Source: Alphaproteobacteria bacterium (lineage in GTDB: Bacteria; Pseudomonadota; Alphaproteobacteria; Bin65). Taken from it: a stretch of DNA of 64,000 nucleotides. The stretch lies in assembly GCA_021776685.1 (NCBI GenBank), contig JAJFFJ010000004.1, positions 1 through 64,000 on the forward strand, given 5' to 3'. How positions within the stretch are numbered: position 1 is the first letter of the stretch; each line of letters starts with the position of its first letter. The translations under genes were made by a program, and so were the position numbers. This document shows positions 1 through 8,305 of this stretch, piece by piece. Under the pieces are notes generated by a model. The model was given only the letters and a program-made list of their open reading frames with translations, was not told the DNA's origin and made no database searches.

Positions 1-239
1 CCGATGAAGAACACCACCATCATGCCGTCGCGGTTCCAGCGGTCCGCCAGCCACCCAGCCGGCAAGGAGAAGACTGCAAAAGCGACGAACCCGGGGGTCG
101 CGTAGGGGATCAGTTCCGCATAGCTCATGCCCCACTCACGCGACAGCGCCAATGCCGCAACCGTCGCGAAGATGAGCATGAAGAAATGGTCGAGAAAATG
201 CCCGACGTTCAGAAAAAGGAAATCCGTGCGGTCCCGCAT
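1..239 (-). CDS. MFS transporter, N-terminal fragment (runs off the left edge)
   Basis: Reading the minus strand from an ATG at 239 gives 79 uninterrupted codons to the window edge. The product begins MRDRTDFLFLNVGHFLDHFF, followed by two hydrophobic stretches around residues 19-32 and 45-60. The motif GWLADRWNRD follows, which fits the conserved loop 2-3 signature (G-x-L-a-D-r-x-G-r) of the major facilitator superfamily. The gene is therefore the start of an inner-membrane permease. It is divergent from the Rieske oxygenase at 391, so it may import or export that enzyme's substrate or product. This is inferred from position only. The substrate cannot be read from the fragment. Confidence 0.75.
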   Translation of the reverse strand, partial: MRDRTDFLFLNVGHFLDHFFMLIFATVAALALSREWGMSYAELIPYATPGFVAFAVFSLPAGWLADRWNRDGMMVVFFI

Positions 240-301
240 TACAACTCCCCGGCGAGGCCGAAATCAGCCAGCCTGCGGCACCCTACCGCTACGTGGCGAA
301 A

Positions 302-321
302 GCCGGAAAGTACATTCCGGC
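302..321. promoter_or_regulatory. Inverted repeat GCCGGAA-N6-TTCCGGC, candidate operator
   Basis: Arms of 7 bp at 302-308 and 315-321 are perfectly complementary across a 6-nt spacer. The site lies in the 151-bp gap between the divergent MFS and Rieske genes. It directly abuts a TTGACA hexamer at 323-328 that could be a -35 element. I see no convincing -10 at the right distance. A dimeric repressor such as the MarR protein encoded at 2339 could bind here, which is inference. Confidence 0.4.
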
Positions 322-390
322 CTTGACACCACACCAGATGGTTTCCGACAGTTGCTTTATGAAACCGACCACTGGAATTGGGGGTTCGAC

Positions 391-1494
391 ATGTTTCTGA
401 AGAACTACTGGTATGTCGCCGCCTTCGCCGACGAGATCGCGCGCGAGCCGTTGGCGCGAACGATATTGGGCGAGCCTGTGGTTTTTTATCGAACCGAGGC
501 CGGTGAGCCGGTGGCGTTCGAGGACCGGTGCTGCCATCGCCACGCGCCGCTCTCCCTCGGCCGCCTGGTCGGCGACAATCTGCAATGCGGGTATCACGGC
601 CTGACCTATGAGCCGTCGGGCACCGTTGTAGCGATCCCCGGACAAACCACTGTGCCCAATGGCGGCATGGTGCGGAAATATCCGCTGGTCGACCGTTGGC
701 GCTTTGGCTGGATATGGATGGGCGATCCGGAACTTGCCAACCCGGATGACATTCCCGAAGTCCGATTCAACGATCATCCGGATTGGTCCTATGTCGGCGG
801 CTATCTGCACATGGACTGCCACTACATGCTGCTGGTCGACAACCTCATGGACCTGACCCATGAGACCTTCCTGCATGCCAAGACCATCGGCAACGTCCAT
901 GTGGCGGAAACGCCCCTGGCGAAGGTGCAGCCGGGCAGCAAGGAGCCGCTCAAGATCTCGCCGCTGCAGGACCTGGTTGATACCAAGAACAGTATCACCG
1001 CGACCCGCTGGATGATCGACATCGAGCCGCCGCCACTCTACGCAAAATCGGGCGGTTTCGAGGGCCGCAACGTCGATCGATGGCAGCTTCTGCATTTCCA
1101 GCCACCATCCCACGTTTGGCTTGACGCAGGGGTCGCCGCCGCCGGCACCGGCGCCCCGGAAGGCGATCGCAAGGAGGGCATCACCCACATTCTCTATGAC
1201 GGCATCACACCCGAAACCGAGGACAGCCTGCACTATTTCTGGAGCTTCCCGCGCAATTACAACATCGAGGACAAGGCGCTGGATGACCTGCTGCAAACCG
1301 GCATCTCCAACACTTTCCTTGAGGACAAGGAAATGCTCGAAGGCCAACACGCGCTGATGAAAGCACGGCCCGATGCGCCGCGGATCGACATCAACGCCGA
1401 TGCGCCCGCGGTTCAGGTGCGCCGCGTTGTAGACCGCCTGATCCGTGAGCAAGCCGGGACACCCTCACCAGATATGGTGGCCGCGGCCGAGTGA
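391..1494 (+). CDS. Rieske non-heme iron oxygenase, vanillate O-demethylase (VanA)-like
   Basis: The 367-residue protein has the two-part layout of ring-hydroxylating or O-demethylating oxygenase alpha subunits. The Rieske [2Fe-2S] ligands are C47-x-H49 and C66-x2-H69. The mononuclear iron motif DNLMDLTHETFLH supplies H157 and H162, with D154 as the bridging aspartate type. I chose the ATG at 391 because MFLKNYWYVAAF is the typical VanA-family start; upstream in-frame codons encode arginine-rich sequence of no family resemblance. Such enzymes hydroxylate or demethylate aromatic acids using electrons from a ferredoxin reductase (VanB type). None is encoded nearby. Instead the stop overlaps the start of a HugZ-like gene. 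The exact substrate is unknown. Confidence 0.88.
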   Translation: MFLKNYWYVAAFADEIAREPLARTILGEPVVFYRTEAGEPVAFEDRCCHRHAPLSLGRLVGDNLQCGYHGLTYEPSGTVVAIPGQTTVPNGGMVRKYPLVDRWRFGWIWMGDPELANPDDIPEVRFNDHPDWSYVGGYLHMDCHYMLLVDNLMDLTHETFLHAKTIGNVHVAETPLAKVQPGSKEPLKISPLQDLVDTKNSITATRWMIDIEPPPLYAKSGGFEGRNVDRWQLLHFQPPSHVWLDAGVAAAGTGAPEGDRKEGITHILYDGITPETEDSLHYFWSFPRNYNIEDKALDDLLQTGISNTFLEDKEMLEGQHALMKARPDAPRIDINADAPAVQVRRVVDRLIREQAGTPSPDMVAAAE

Positions 1495-2219
1495 GCGCCA
1501 GCAGCGGCTCTGGCGACGCCACCCTCGCCCGCCGGTTGATCCGCGCCTGCGACCGGGCGGCGCTCGGAACCGTCGGGCCGGATGGCGGGCCCCACACGTC
1601 ATTGGTCCTGACTGCCTGCGACATGGCCGGGTCGCCGTTGCTCCTCATGTCCGACCTGGCAGAACACAGCAAACATATTGCCGACGACCCCCGGGTCTCG
1701 CTGCTGTTTGAGATGAGCGCCGGTGCTGACGCTCCCCTGGAGACACCCCGGCTCTCGATCATCGGGCGGGCAGCGCCTGTGGATGACGCCGCCGTGCGTG
1801 CGCGGTATCTACGGCGCCACCCGGATGCCGCGATCTATGCCGACTTCGGCGATTTCCAGTTCTATCGGGTCAACGCGGACCGCGCCCATCTGGTGGCTGG
1901 GTTCGGTCGTATATCCTGGATTGGCGCCGATGCATTGCTGCCGCCTGCCGACGTGGATGCCCTCGCGGCCCTGACCGCCGACGAGGCGGACATTGTCGAC
2001 CATATGAACGCGGACCATGCCGACGCACTCGATCTTTACGCCAGCAAGCTGCTTGGGCTGGAGAATGATGGCTGGACCATGACCGGCATCGACCCGGAAG
2101 GCCTGGACCTACGCTACGGCGGCGTCACGGCGCGCCTGGACTTTGACCAGCCGGTCGCCTCCACTCAGGACGCAAGAGCCACATTGGTTGATCTGGCGCG
2201 GCGCGCAAGAAGCGCCTAG
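1491..2219 (+). CDS. HugZ-like protein: pyridoxamine-phosphate-oxidase fold plus DUF2470
   Basis: This 242-residue protein starts with GTG at 1491, and the start overlaps the oxygenase stop as GTGA, so the two are translationally coupled. Residues 10-135 look like a split-barrel flavin-binding domain of the PNPOx/HugZ type (AALGTVGPDGGPHTSLVL near the start). Residues 155-240 match the DUF2470 C-terminal domain, with the segment DHMNADHADALDLYASKLL. Family members bind FMN or heme; HugZ proteins are linked to heme use. Strict coupling to a Rieske oxygenase suggests either redox support or iron/heme handling for it. Neither role is proven by the sequence. Confidence 0.8.
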   Translation: MSASSGSGDATLARRLIRACDRAALGTVGPDGGPHTSLVLTACDMAGSPLLLMSDLAEHSKHIADDPRVSLLFEMSAGADAPLETPRLSIIGRAAPVDDAAVRARYLRRHPDAAIYADFGDFQFYRVNADRAHLVAGFGRISWIGADALLPPADVDALAALTADEADIVDHMNADHADALDLYASKLLGLENDGWTMTGIDPEGLDLRYGGVTARLDFDQPVASTQDARATLVDLARRARSA

Positions 2220-2316
2220 GCCCCAGGCGGTCCGTCCCAACTTTTCTGAGGCCGGATCCATTCCCAACACCTGGCACTTGAGACCCCCATTCCATATGCG
2301 GACATATTATTTTCAT

Positions 2317-2338
2317 AGTGCTTGCAATCGGAAGTACT
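2317..2338. promoter_or_regulatory. Imperfect inverted repeat at the marR start, candidate autoregulatory site
   Basis: AGTGCTT (2317-2323) and AAGTACT (2332-2338) pair at six of seven positions around an 8-nt spacer. The repeat ends directly at the ATG of the MarR-family gene. Overlap of an operator with the start region is common for self-repressed MarR genes. The right arm with its flank reads CGGAAGTAC, which partly resembles CGGAAAGTAC in the 302-321 palindrome. Confidence 0.3.
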
Positions 2339-2803
2339 ATGGCCCATATACCATCCATGACTGATACATCATTCAATGCCGTAATGAACCTGCTGCGCGC
2401 ACGCGACGTAATCGAAGAGCGCATCGCGGGCGAGCTTGCCTCTGTTCATGGCCTGATGCTGAAAGAGGCCATGCTGCTGATGCATTTGGAAGGTGCCCCC
2501 CTGGGGCGCCTGACCCGCGTGGAACTGGCCAAGCGCCTGCATTCCAGCGCATCGACCGTGACCCGAATGGCGACGCCGATGGAGAAGCTGGGCCTGGTGT
2601 CCCGTCAGTCCGATGATCGCGACGCACGCCTGGCCTTTGTGGTCCTGACCAAGGCGGGCCAGATCAAGATCACGGAGGCGCGGGCGACACTTGCCAAGCA
2701 AGCTGACGATCTGTTCCAGGACCGTTGGCAGGAGGGCGAAATCGAAGCGCTGTCCGGCCTGCTCGCGCGGCTGGTCGCCGGTGCACCGGGCCGTTTGGCC
2801 TGA
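2339..2803 (+). CDS. MarR-family transcriptional regulator
   Basis: The protein has about 154 residues, the usual length for MarR. A winged helix-turn-helix is visible around residues 50-95: LTRVELAKRLHSSASTVTRM is the HTH, followed by LEKLGLV-like MEKLGLVSRQSDDRDARLAFVVLT, where the DDRDAR turn is the classic wing. The start is either ATG 2339 or ATG 2357; the inverted repeat ending at 2338 leaves both possible. It lies between the oxygenase/HugZ pair and an MFS gene on the other strand. MarR regulators often respond to phenolic ligands, so control of the adjacent oxygenase is a reasonable guess. Confidence 0.85.
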   Translation: MAHIPSMTDTSFNAVMNLLRARDVIEERIAGELASVHGLMLKEAMLLMHLEGAPLGRLTRVELAKRLHSSASTVTRMATPMEKLGLVSRQSDDRDARLAFVVLTKAGQIKITEARATLAKQADDLFQDRWQEGEIEALSGLLARLVAGAPGRLA

Positions 2804-2827
2804 GTCGGCTGCGGCCGCCCCAGCACG

Positions 2828-4138
2828 CTAGGCGGCGGCTTCCTCAGCTACAGGCTGGCAGTAGGTCTCGCGCAGTCCAAAGCAGGAAAACACCGCCATC
2901 AGGGAAAGCCCCGGCACCACGACCAGGGCCAACTGAAAGGCCTCGGCCGAATAGACACGCGCGCCGCCTTTGAGCTCGCCGGTCCATTGCAGGTCCAGGA
3001 ACCAGCCCACCAGTGGCTGGATGACGATGCCGCCCAGGGCCACCGCGGTCATGTTGATCAGGCCCAGGGCGGCGCCGATGTTTCGCGCAGGCAGGCTTTC
3101 CCGTCCCGTGGCGTAACAAAGGTTCATGGATGCGCCGCCAAACCCGGCGATGCCGATCAGCAAGCCGAAGACCGCCGGCGGCAGGTCGGGCACATAGAGC
3201 ATGGTGGCGAAACTGATGCAGGCCATGCTTTGCCCGACAATCAGCGGCGTCTTGCGCCGGCCGATCTTGTCCGACAACCAACCGAAGATTGGGCCGCCGA
3301 TCGCTACACCGTAGAGGAGAAAAGAAACGTAGAAAGCCGCTTCGGGCCGGGACATGCCATAGACGGTTTCCGAATAGCTGACCCCCCAGAGTGCCCCGAA
3401 AGTCAGCACAGGGGCCGAAGACAGCGCGGTGATGACCGACGCCCAGACAATCTGGCGCTCCTGCGCCACCCGCCAGACATCCGCAGTCACCGATTTGAAA
3501 CGGTTGCGTTGGATCGACGGCGTCGCCACCCGCTCCACGCCCGGCGGCTTGTCACGAGTGAGCAGCCAGGTCAGCGCGGACAATACGACACCGCCGGCGC
3601 CAAGGACGTACATCGTGTCGCGCCACCCGAATTCCGGCACCGCCCAGGCAAGCGACCACTGGCCCACAGCGCCACCAATCAGACCGATGGCAACCGCGAG
3701 GCCCGCCAGCAGCGCGAACCGCCGGGGCGGGAACCACAGCGCGCCAACAACCATGCTGCCGACCAGGGCAAATGCTGCACCAAAGCCGATCATCAATCGC
3801 CCGGCATAGACCACTTCGATCGTGGGCGCAGCCGCTGTCACAACGCAACCGAGCGCGGCAATCAGGATCGTGAAACTGAGGATTCGCCGCGGCCCGAACC
3901 GGTCAACCGCCAGCCCCACCGGCACCTGAATCGTGGCATAGGTGTAGAAATAGAGGCTGGACATGACGCCTAGAACAGCGCCGCCAATCTGGAATTCAGC
4001 CATCAGGTCGCCAACCATAACCGACGGCGAAATGCGCAGCACCCAGGCATAGAAAAAGCCGGAAGCTGCCAGCAGCCAGCCGATATAGCCGAGCAGGGGC
4101 GTACGCTCTGTCGTGTCGGTGGCGGCTGGATCGGACAT
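2828..4138 (-). CDS. MFS transporter
   Basis: This 436-residue polytopic membrane protein has about 12 hydrophobic segments. An MFS loop motif, GLAVDRFGPRRI, lies between helices 2 and 3, and a second-half copy, GWLSDKIGRRKTPL, confirms the duplicated six-helix architecture. I chose ATG 4138 (MSDPAATDTTERTPLLGYIG) because it precedes the first helix closely; the upstream extension to 4180 adds only a short unlikely leader. The C-terminus is a short cytoplasmic tail. The gene converges on the MarR gene with a 24-nt gap. The family includes sugar, organic acid and aromatic acid permeases. The substrate is not determinable here. Confidence 0.88.
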   Translation of the reverse strand: MSDPAATDTTERTPLLGYIGWLLAASGFFYAWVLRISPSVMVGDLMAEFQIGGAVLGVMSSLYFYTYATIQVPVGLAVDRFGPRRILSFTILIAALGCVVTAAAPTIEVVYAGRLMIGFGAAFALVGSMVVGALWFPPRRFALLAGLAVAIGLIGGAVGQWSLAWAVPEFGWRDTMYVLGAGGVVLSALTWLLTRDKPPGVERVATPSIQRNRFKSVTADVWRVAQERQIVWASVITALSSAPVLTFGALWGVSYSETVYGMSRPEAAFYVSFLLYGVAIGGPIFGWLSDKIGRRKTPLIVGQSMACISFATMLYVPDLPPAVFGLLIGIAGFGGASMNLCYATGRESLPARNIGAALGLINMTAVALGGIVIQPLVGWFLDLQWTGELKGGARVYSAEAFQLALVVVPGLSLMAVFSCFGLRETYCQPVAEEAAA

Positions 4139-4286
4139 CGGCGTTAGATAGGCCGGATGCGCGTCGGCGGGAACGCGCAATCCCGCGCATCATGGCGTCC
4201 ATGCAGCAAGGCCAAGGCTCGACAAGAAGATTCGGCGGGAGCAGGCCTAGACGAGCGATCCGCTGCCGGCTGTCTTTCCCAGCCTG

Positions 4287-4874
4287 CTACTTATTTTCTT
4301 TCTTGCGGCGGTCGTTCCAGTTCGGCTGGAAAGGATCATCCTTGCCGCCATCCGAATCCTTGGCGCGCTTGCCATCCTTCTGCGGCTTATCTTTTTTGCT
4401 GTTCCAGGCGCCTTCTTTCTTGGCGGGGGCCGCAGGCTGGGCGATGACGTGCACGCGCGCCGATTCGCGCCGTGATTTTGACGCTCTGCCGTTGGCCTTA
4501 CGTCGCTTGCGCTGTGTCCGGTTCCGGGCCTTGCGCTTCTCCGCCCGTTCGACACGAAGCGCGTGTTTCTTCTGGGCGCGGCGCAAGCGGTTGACCCAGC
4601 CCTCGCGCGAGCCAGGTTCGCCTCGAAGGTCTCGTCGGCCCTTGGCGCCTGCAATTCGCTTATGCTCAAGCCATGCCTTGCGCGCAGCCCGCTTGCTGTA
4701 CCGCTTCTTTGGATATCTCGGCGTTGAGTCTGCGATCTGGGTGCAGCCAGTACAGGCGCCGTTGCGGTCAGGCTGGACATCGGCAGTCGCGCCACTGGTG
4801 GTCGCCAAGGCGAACGCGAGTCCAAGGAAAACGGTAGGCCCACAGCCGGGTATGCGCCAGAAATTCGATATCAT
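4287..4874 (-). CDS. Secreted, strongly basic Lys/Arg-rich protein of unknown function
   Basis: The 195-residue product begins with a likely Sec signal (hydrophobic core GPTVFLGLAFALATTSGATA, about residues 13-32). The mature part is extremely rich in Lys and Arg, with a single CxxC (GACTGCT). The cationic stretch at about 50-150 has many RxxKR-type runs, and the tail (KKDKPQKDG...NWNDRRKKENK) is hydrophilic. I recognise no domain. Overlapping open frames on both strands here are shadows. The frame with a signal peptide is the best candidate, but basic low-complexity composition makes a false ORF possible. Confidence 0.5.
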   Translation of the reverse strand: MISNFWRIPGCGPTVFLGLAFALATTSGATADVQPDRNGACTGCTQIADSTPRYPKKRYSKRAARKAWLEHKRIAGAKGRRDLRGEPGSREGWVNRLRRAQKKHALRVERAEKRKARNRTQRKRRKANGRASKSRRESARVHVIAQPAAPAKKEGAWNSKKDKPQKDGKRAKDSDGGKDDPFQPNWNDRRKKENK

Positions 4875-5053
4875 CCGGTTCTCTGCAATCTATGAAAGAA
4901 AACCCATTGTTGCGCAAAAGTAACAGGGCAACGTGAAGGTCGCCCTAGCCAGTATGGTCAACAACAACCTTCCGCAGGGAGCATGGCATTGACGGGCACG
5001 CCCACCGGTGGCAGCGTCCATGAAGTTGATCGATCCGAGCACAGGCCAGTCCC

Positions 5054-5971
5054 ATGACCGTTTCCTGGAATGGCGTCTTTCCGGCGCTGATGACCGAGTT
5101 TCACGAGGACGAATCCCTCGATCTCGACAGCACCGCCCGACATATCGATGGGATGATCGACGCAGGATGCACCGGCATCATTCTCCTCGGCACCCTTGGC
5201 GAGAACGTCTCGCTGCGTGCCGAGGAAAAGCGCGAGGTGCTGCGCATGGGCGTGGACGCGGTCGGTGGTCGGGTTCCCTTGCTCACGGGTACGGCCGAGT
5301 ACACGGCGGCGCAGGCGATCGAACATCTCAGTGACGCGGCCAAGATCGGCTGCGACGGCGCCATGTTGCTGCCGCCGATGGTCTATGGCACCGCGCGGGA
5401 AGAGACGCTGGATCACTTCCGCACCTGCGGCGCGGCGAGCGACCTGCCGATCATGATTTACAACAACCCGGTCAGCTACAAGACCGACGTGACGCCGGAG
5501 ATGTTTGCCGAACTGTCGGATGTGCCCGCCCTGGTCGCGCTCAAGGAAAGCTCCGACGACACGCGGCGGATCACCGACATCCAGGCGCTGACGGGCGACC
5601 GCTATACGGTCTTCTGCGGCGTCGATGACCTGATCGTCGAAGCCATGGCCGTGGGCGCCGCCGGCTGGGTGGCGGGATTGGTCAATGCCTTCCCCACGGA
5701 GTCCGTTCAACTCTATGACCTCGTCAAAGCGGGGCGCATGGAAGAAGCCCGGGCGATCTATCGCTGGTTCATGCCCATGCTGCATCTCGACTGCCTGCCC
5801 AAGCTGGTCCAGTACATCAAGCTGGCGAACCAGATGACAGGCCTCGGCAGCGAGTGGGTCCGGCGGCCGCGGATGCCGCTGGCGGGCGATGAGCGCGAGC
5901 GCATCGCCGCCATCATTCAAAAAGGCATCGATACCCGCCCGCAGCTGGCGACAGATCTGGCGGCTGAATAG
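5054..5971 (+). CDS. Dihydrodipicolinate synthase/N-acetylneuraminate lyase (DapA) family protein
   Basis: The protein of 305 residues is a class I (Schiff-base) TIM-barrel lyase. Visible family marks are the carboxylate-binding loop GTLGEN at 46-51 (usually GTTGE), the catalytic tyrosine in IMIYNNP (Y136) and the Schiff-base lysine in ALKESSDD (K164). It is unlikely to be the biosynthetic DapA: it sits in a putative catabolic operon with a GST (21-nt gap) and a polysaccharide-deacetylase homologue. Relatives include pyrroline-4-hydroxy-2-carboxylate deaminase of hydroxyproline breakdown, of interest given the racemase at 10262, but they are 5 kb apart. The precise substrate stays open. Confidence 0.85.
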   Translation: MTVSWNGVFPALMTEFHEDESLDLDSTARHIDGMIDAGCTGIILLGTLGENVSLRAEEKREVLRMGVDAVGGRVPLLTGTAEYTAAQAIEHLSDAAKIGCDGAMLLPPMVYGTAREETLDHFRTCGAASDLPIMIYNNPVSYKTDVTPEMFAELSDVPALVALKESSDDTRRITDIQALTGDRYTVFCGVDDLIVEAMAVGAAGWVAGLVNAFPTESVQLYDLVKAGRMEEARAIYRWFMPMLHLDCLPKLVQYIKLANQMTGLGSEWVRRPRMPLAGDERERIAAIIQKGIDTRPQLATDLAAE

Positions 5972-5991
5972 GCCCCGAGAAAAGGAAAACC

Positions 5992-6603
5992 ATGCATCTC
6001 TACCACTGCAACCGGGCGCGCTCGATGCGCGTTGTCTGGACATTCGAGGAAATGGGCCTCGACTATGACGTCACCGTCATGCCCTTCCCGCCGCGGGTGC
6101 TCCACAAGGAATTCAAACAGGTCAATCCGCTCGGCACGATCCCCTACCTGATCGACGGCGAGACGGAAATGAGCGAGAGCGCGGCCTGCTGTCAGTATAT
6201 CGTCCAGAAATACGGGCCGACCGATCTGAACGTCTTACCGGACGAGACGCCCGCCTATGGCGAGTTTCTCAACTGGCTGTATCGTGCCGACGCGACCCTC
6301 GCCTTTCCGCTGACCCTCGTCTGGCGCTACACGGACCTCGAGCCCGAAGAACGGCTCAGCCCGCAGGTGGCGGAGGACTATCGCATCTGGTTCCTGGCCC
6401 GCTGGCGCTCTGTCGACACCGTTTTCGCGGATGGGCGGGAGTGGCTCTGTGGCGACCGCTTCACCATCGCTGACATCTGCGTCGGCTGGTCCCTGATGTT
6501 TTCCCAGAACCTCGGTGTCACCGAGGCGGTCACCGACAACGTCAGGCCGTGGTGGGACCGCCTGCAGGCCCGCCCGGCCTACCAGCGGTCGCTGGAAGTC
6601 TAA
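5992..6603 (+). CDS. Glutathione S-transferase
   Basis: The 203-residue protein has an N-terminal thioredoxin-like domain. It opens with MHLYHCNRARSMRVVWTFEE, where C6/S11 lie in the usual catalytic region. NPLGTIPYLIDGE carries the cis-proline, and SESAACCQYI carries the glutathione-binding glutamate-serine (ES) pair. An all-helical C-terminal domain with the N-capping segment GDRFTIADICVGW follows. An AAAGGAAA ribosome-binding site precedes the ATG. It probably conjugates or isomerises a substrate using glutathione in the cytoplasm. Its place between the lyase and the deacetylase suggests one transcript. Confidence 0.88.
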   Translation: MHLYHCNRARSMRVVWTFEEMGLDYDVTVMPFPPRVLHKEFKQVNPLGTIPYLIDGETEMSESAACCQYIVQKYGPTDLNVLPDETPAYGEFLNWLYRADATLAFPLTLVWRYTDLEPEERLSPQVAEDYRIWFLARWRSVDTVFADGREWLCGDRFTIADICVGWSLMFSQNLGVTEAVTDNVRPWWDRLQARPAYQRSLEV

Positions 6604-6667
6604 CCGCGGCGCGTTGACGGCAGGGACAGCCTACACCACACGATTCCAAGCAGGAGGCACGGCCAGG

Positions 6668-7537
6668 ATGGAACCCAGGACCTATGGACCTTTTCCGTAT
6701 ACCGCCAGCATCGACCGGCCGAAGCTGAGCCTTCCAGACGGCGCGCAGCTGGCGTTGTGGGTGGCGCCCAATATCGAGTTCTTTCCACTCGACGAGAAAG
6801 TCTTCTACGGGTCCGGCTTCGTGCCCGATGTCCTGGCCTGGTCAAACCGCGACTATGGCAACCGGGTGGGCATCTTCCGCATCATGGACGTGCTTGACCG
6901 GCATGGCGTGCGCGCCACCGTGGCGCTCAACAGCGATGTCTGTATCCACCATGGCCGGATCATCGAGGAGGCGCAGAAGCGCGACTGGGAGTTGATGGCG
7001 CACAACCAAAGCAACAGTCGTCCGCTCAACCAGATCCCGGAAGGAAAAGAGTGGGACGAGATCAACGGCGCGCTCAACCAGATCGAAAAGACCAGCGGAA
7101 CACGCCCGCGAGGCTGGCTGAGCGGCGGGCTGATCGAAACCTGGGACACCCTTGACCATCTGGCCGCCGCCGGCTGCGACTATGTCTGTGACTGGGTCAA
7201 CGACGACCAGCCCTACATGGTGGATGTGGGCGACAAGCAGCTGGTGTCGATCCCCTATTCCAGCGAGACCAATGACTTTGGCGCATTCGTCCGGTGGGGC
7301 CTGTCACCCGCAGACTTCGACCAGCAGCTGCGCCGGCAATTCGACGTGCTCTACCGGGAAGGCGAGACCTCAGGCAAGGTGATGGCGATCTGCCTGCATC
7401 CCTTCCTGATCGGACACCCGCACCGCATCGGTTGCCTCGACAGCGCCCTGGAATACATCTGCGGCCATGACGGTGTCTGGCTCGCCACCGGCAGCGAAAT
7501 CGTCGACCACTACCTGGCGTCGGGGCCAACTGTCTGA
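6668..7537 (+). CDS. Polysaccharide deacetylase (NodB/PuuE-like) family protein
   Basis: The 289-residue product resembles the allantoinase/PuuE branch of carbohydrate esterase family 4. Supporting segments are HGVRATVALNSDVC, the region WELMAHNQSNSRPL around a metal-site histidine, GWLSGGLIETWDTLDHLAAAG and the late ICLHPFLIGHPHRIG. ATG 6668 follows an AGGAGG-like stretch (gcaggaggcac, 6650-6660) and is preferred over longer in-frame starts that overlap the GST gene. Members act on C-N bonds of amides and cyclic imides as well as on sugars. With a DapA-type lyase and a GST upstream, a small-molecule amidohydrolase role is more likely than cell-wall work. Confidence 0.83.
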   Translation: MEPRTYGPFPYTASIDRPKLSLPDGAQLALWVAPNIEFFPLDEKVFYGSGFVPDVLAWSNRDYGNRVGIFRIMDVLDRHGVRATVALNSDVCIHHGRIIEEAQKRDWELMAHNQSNSRPLNQIPEGKEWDEINGALNQIEKTSGTRPRGWLSGGLIETWDTLDHLAAAGCDYVCDWVNDDQPYMVDVGDKQLVSIPYSSETNDFGAFVRWGLSPADFDQQLRRQFDVLYREGETSGKVMAICLHPFLIGHPHRIGCLDSALEYICGHDGVWLATGSEIVDHYLASGPTV

Positions 7538-7718
7538 CGGGCCTGGTCCCGTACCGAGGCGACGCACCCTTGGGCGCTGGAAATTCAGGTATGGCAAGCG
7601 ACCGGGGCGACCGGAGCCGAATGGCAGCACCCTTGCGGGAGGCTCCCTGAAAACTCCCATGCCGACAATGACGCGGCAGAACCGGCCGAAATGGCCCGTC
7701 CTACCGCATGTTGTCCGG

Positions 7719-8015
7719 CTACAACTTCAGCCAGATTGCATCGTGGGTATTGGCGAAAATCCCGGCGTCGGGAGTCGGCATGTTGCCGGAGCCAACATCG
7801 GCGATGATCTTGCGCCGAAGGTCTTCGAGTTCCGCAAGGTTGTCGTGAAACGAAACCATCGACATCTGGCCGGCCGGTCCGCCGAACCGCGCGTTCAGAC
7901 CGATTTCGAGGCCATAAGATGACCTGAGAGCCTCGGCACGCTGTTTCATGAAATTCGCGGCGTCGCCCAAGCGTCCCGGAAGTGGCGTTCCAACGCGTGT
8001 GAAGACAACTGACAT
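7719..8015 (-). CDS. Conserved small protein, possible dimeric alpha/beta-barrel (ABM/NIPSNAP-like)
   Basis: The 98-residue product begins MSVVFTRVGTPLPGRLGDAA after a good ribosome-binding site (GGGGAGAG). It combines an amphipathic helix (FMKQRAEALRSSYGLEIGLNA) with a strand (AGQMSMVSFHDNLAELEDLRRKI). That pattern of strand-helix-strand-strand-helix in about 100 residues is typical of dimeric ferredoxin-like proteins. I cannot assign a named family. It stands alone on the minus strand between the deacetylase operon and the SRPBCC gene. Confidence 0.55.
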   Translation of the reverse strand: MSVVFTRVGTPLPGRLGDAANFMKQRAEALRSSYGLEIGLNARFGGPAGQMSMVSFHDNLAELEDLRRKIIADVGSGNMPTPDAGIFANTHDAIWLKL

Positions 8016-8305
8016 ATTACTCTCCCCAGTATCGTTGTGTTGGTTGGATGGGCAAACACTCCGCCCAACACTTTATCCCACGACGCCCGCGGAGGCGGCT
8101 TGACGACCGTCAACTCCTTGCCAGATTCAGGGGGCCAGATTCAGGGGGTGCCCCGTTTTTGCGCTTGCAGCAAAGCAGGTGCTGGTGGAATGCCCATCGT
8201 CGTCACCAGCGCCTTGAAAGCCCTATGTGCCGGCCTGGAGTGCATCGGGATTTCGTACCCGCTTGGGGGAGGTGCGGACACGCAACAGGGTGGTTCAACC
8301 GCCGC
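8016..8305. other. Gene-poor interval with a 14-bp tandem repeat
   Basis: I see no supported gene here; the plus-strand open frames are antisense to, or overlap, the SRPBCC gene. A perfect direct repeat of CCAGATTCAGGGGG occupies 8121-8134 and 8135-8148, followed by TGCCCCGTTTTT. The last part could form a weak terminator-like structure, but I do not call one. Confidence 0.35.

Noticed and set aside
289-1452. A 387-codon minus-strand frame opposite the Rieske gene
   Set aside because: It is antisense to a strong family match and has no domain or ribosome-binding site.
2987-3973. Plus-strand frame of 328 codons across the MFS gene
   Set aside because: Shadow of a GC-rich membrane-protein gene; composition is not that of a folded protein.
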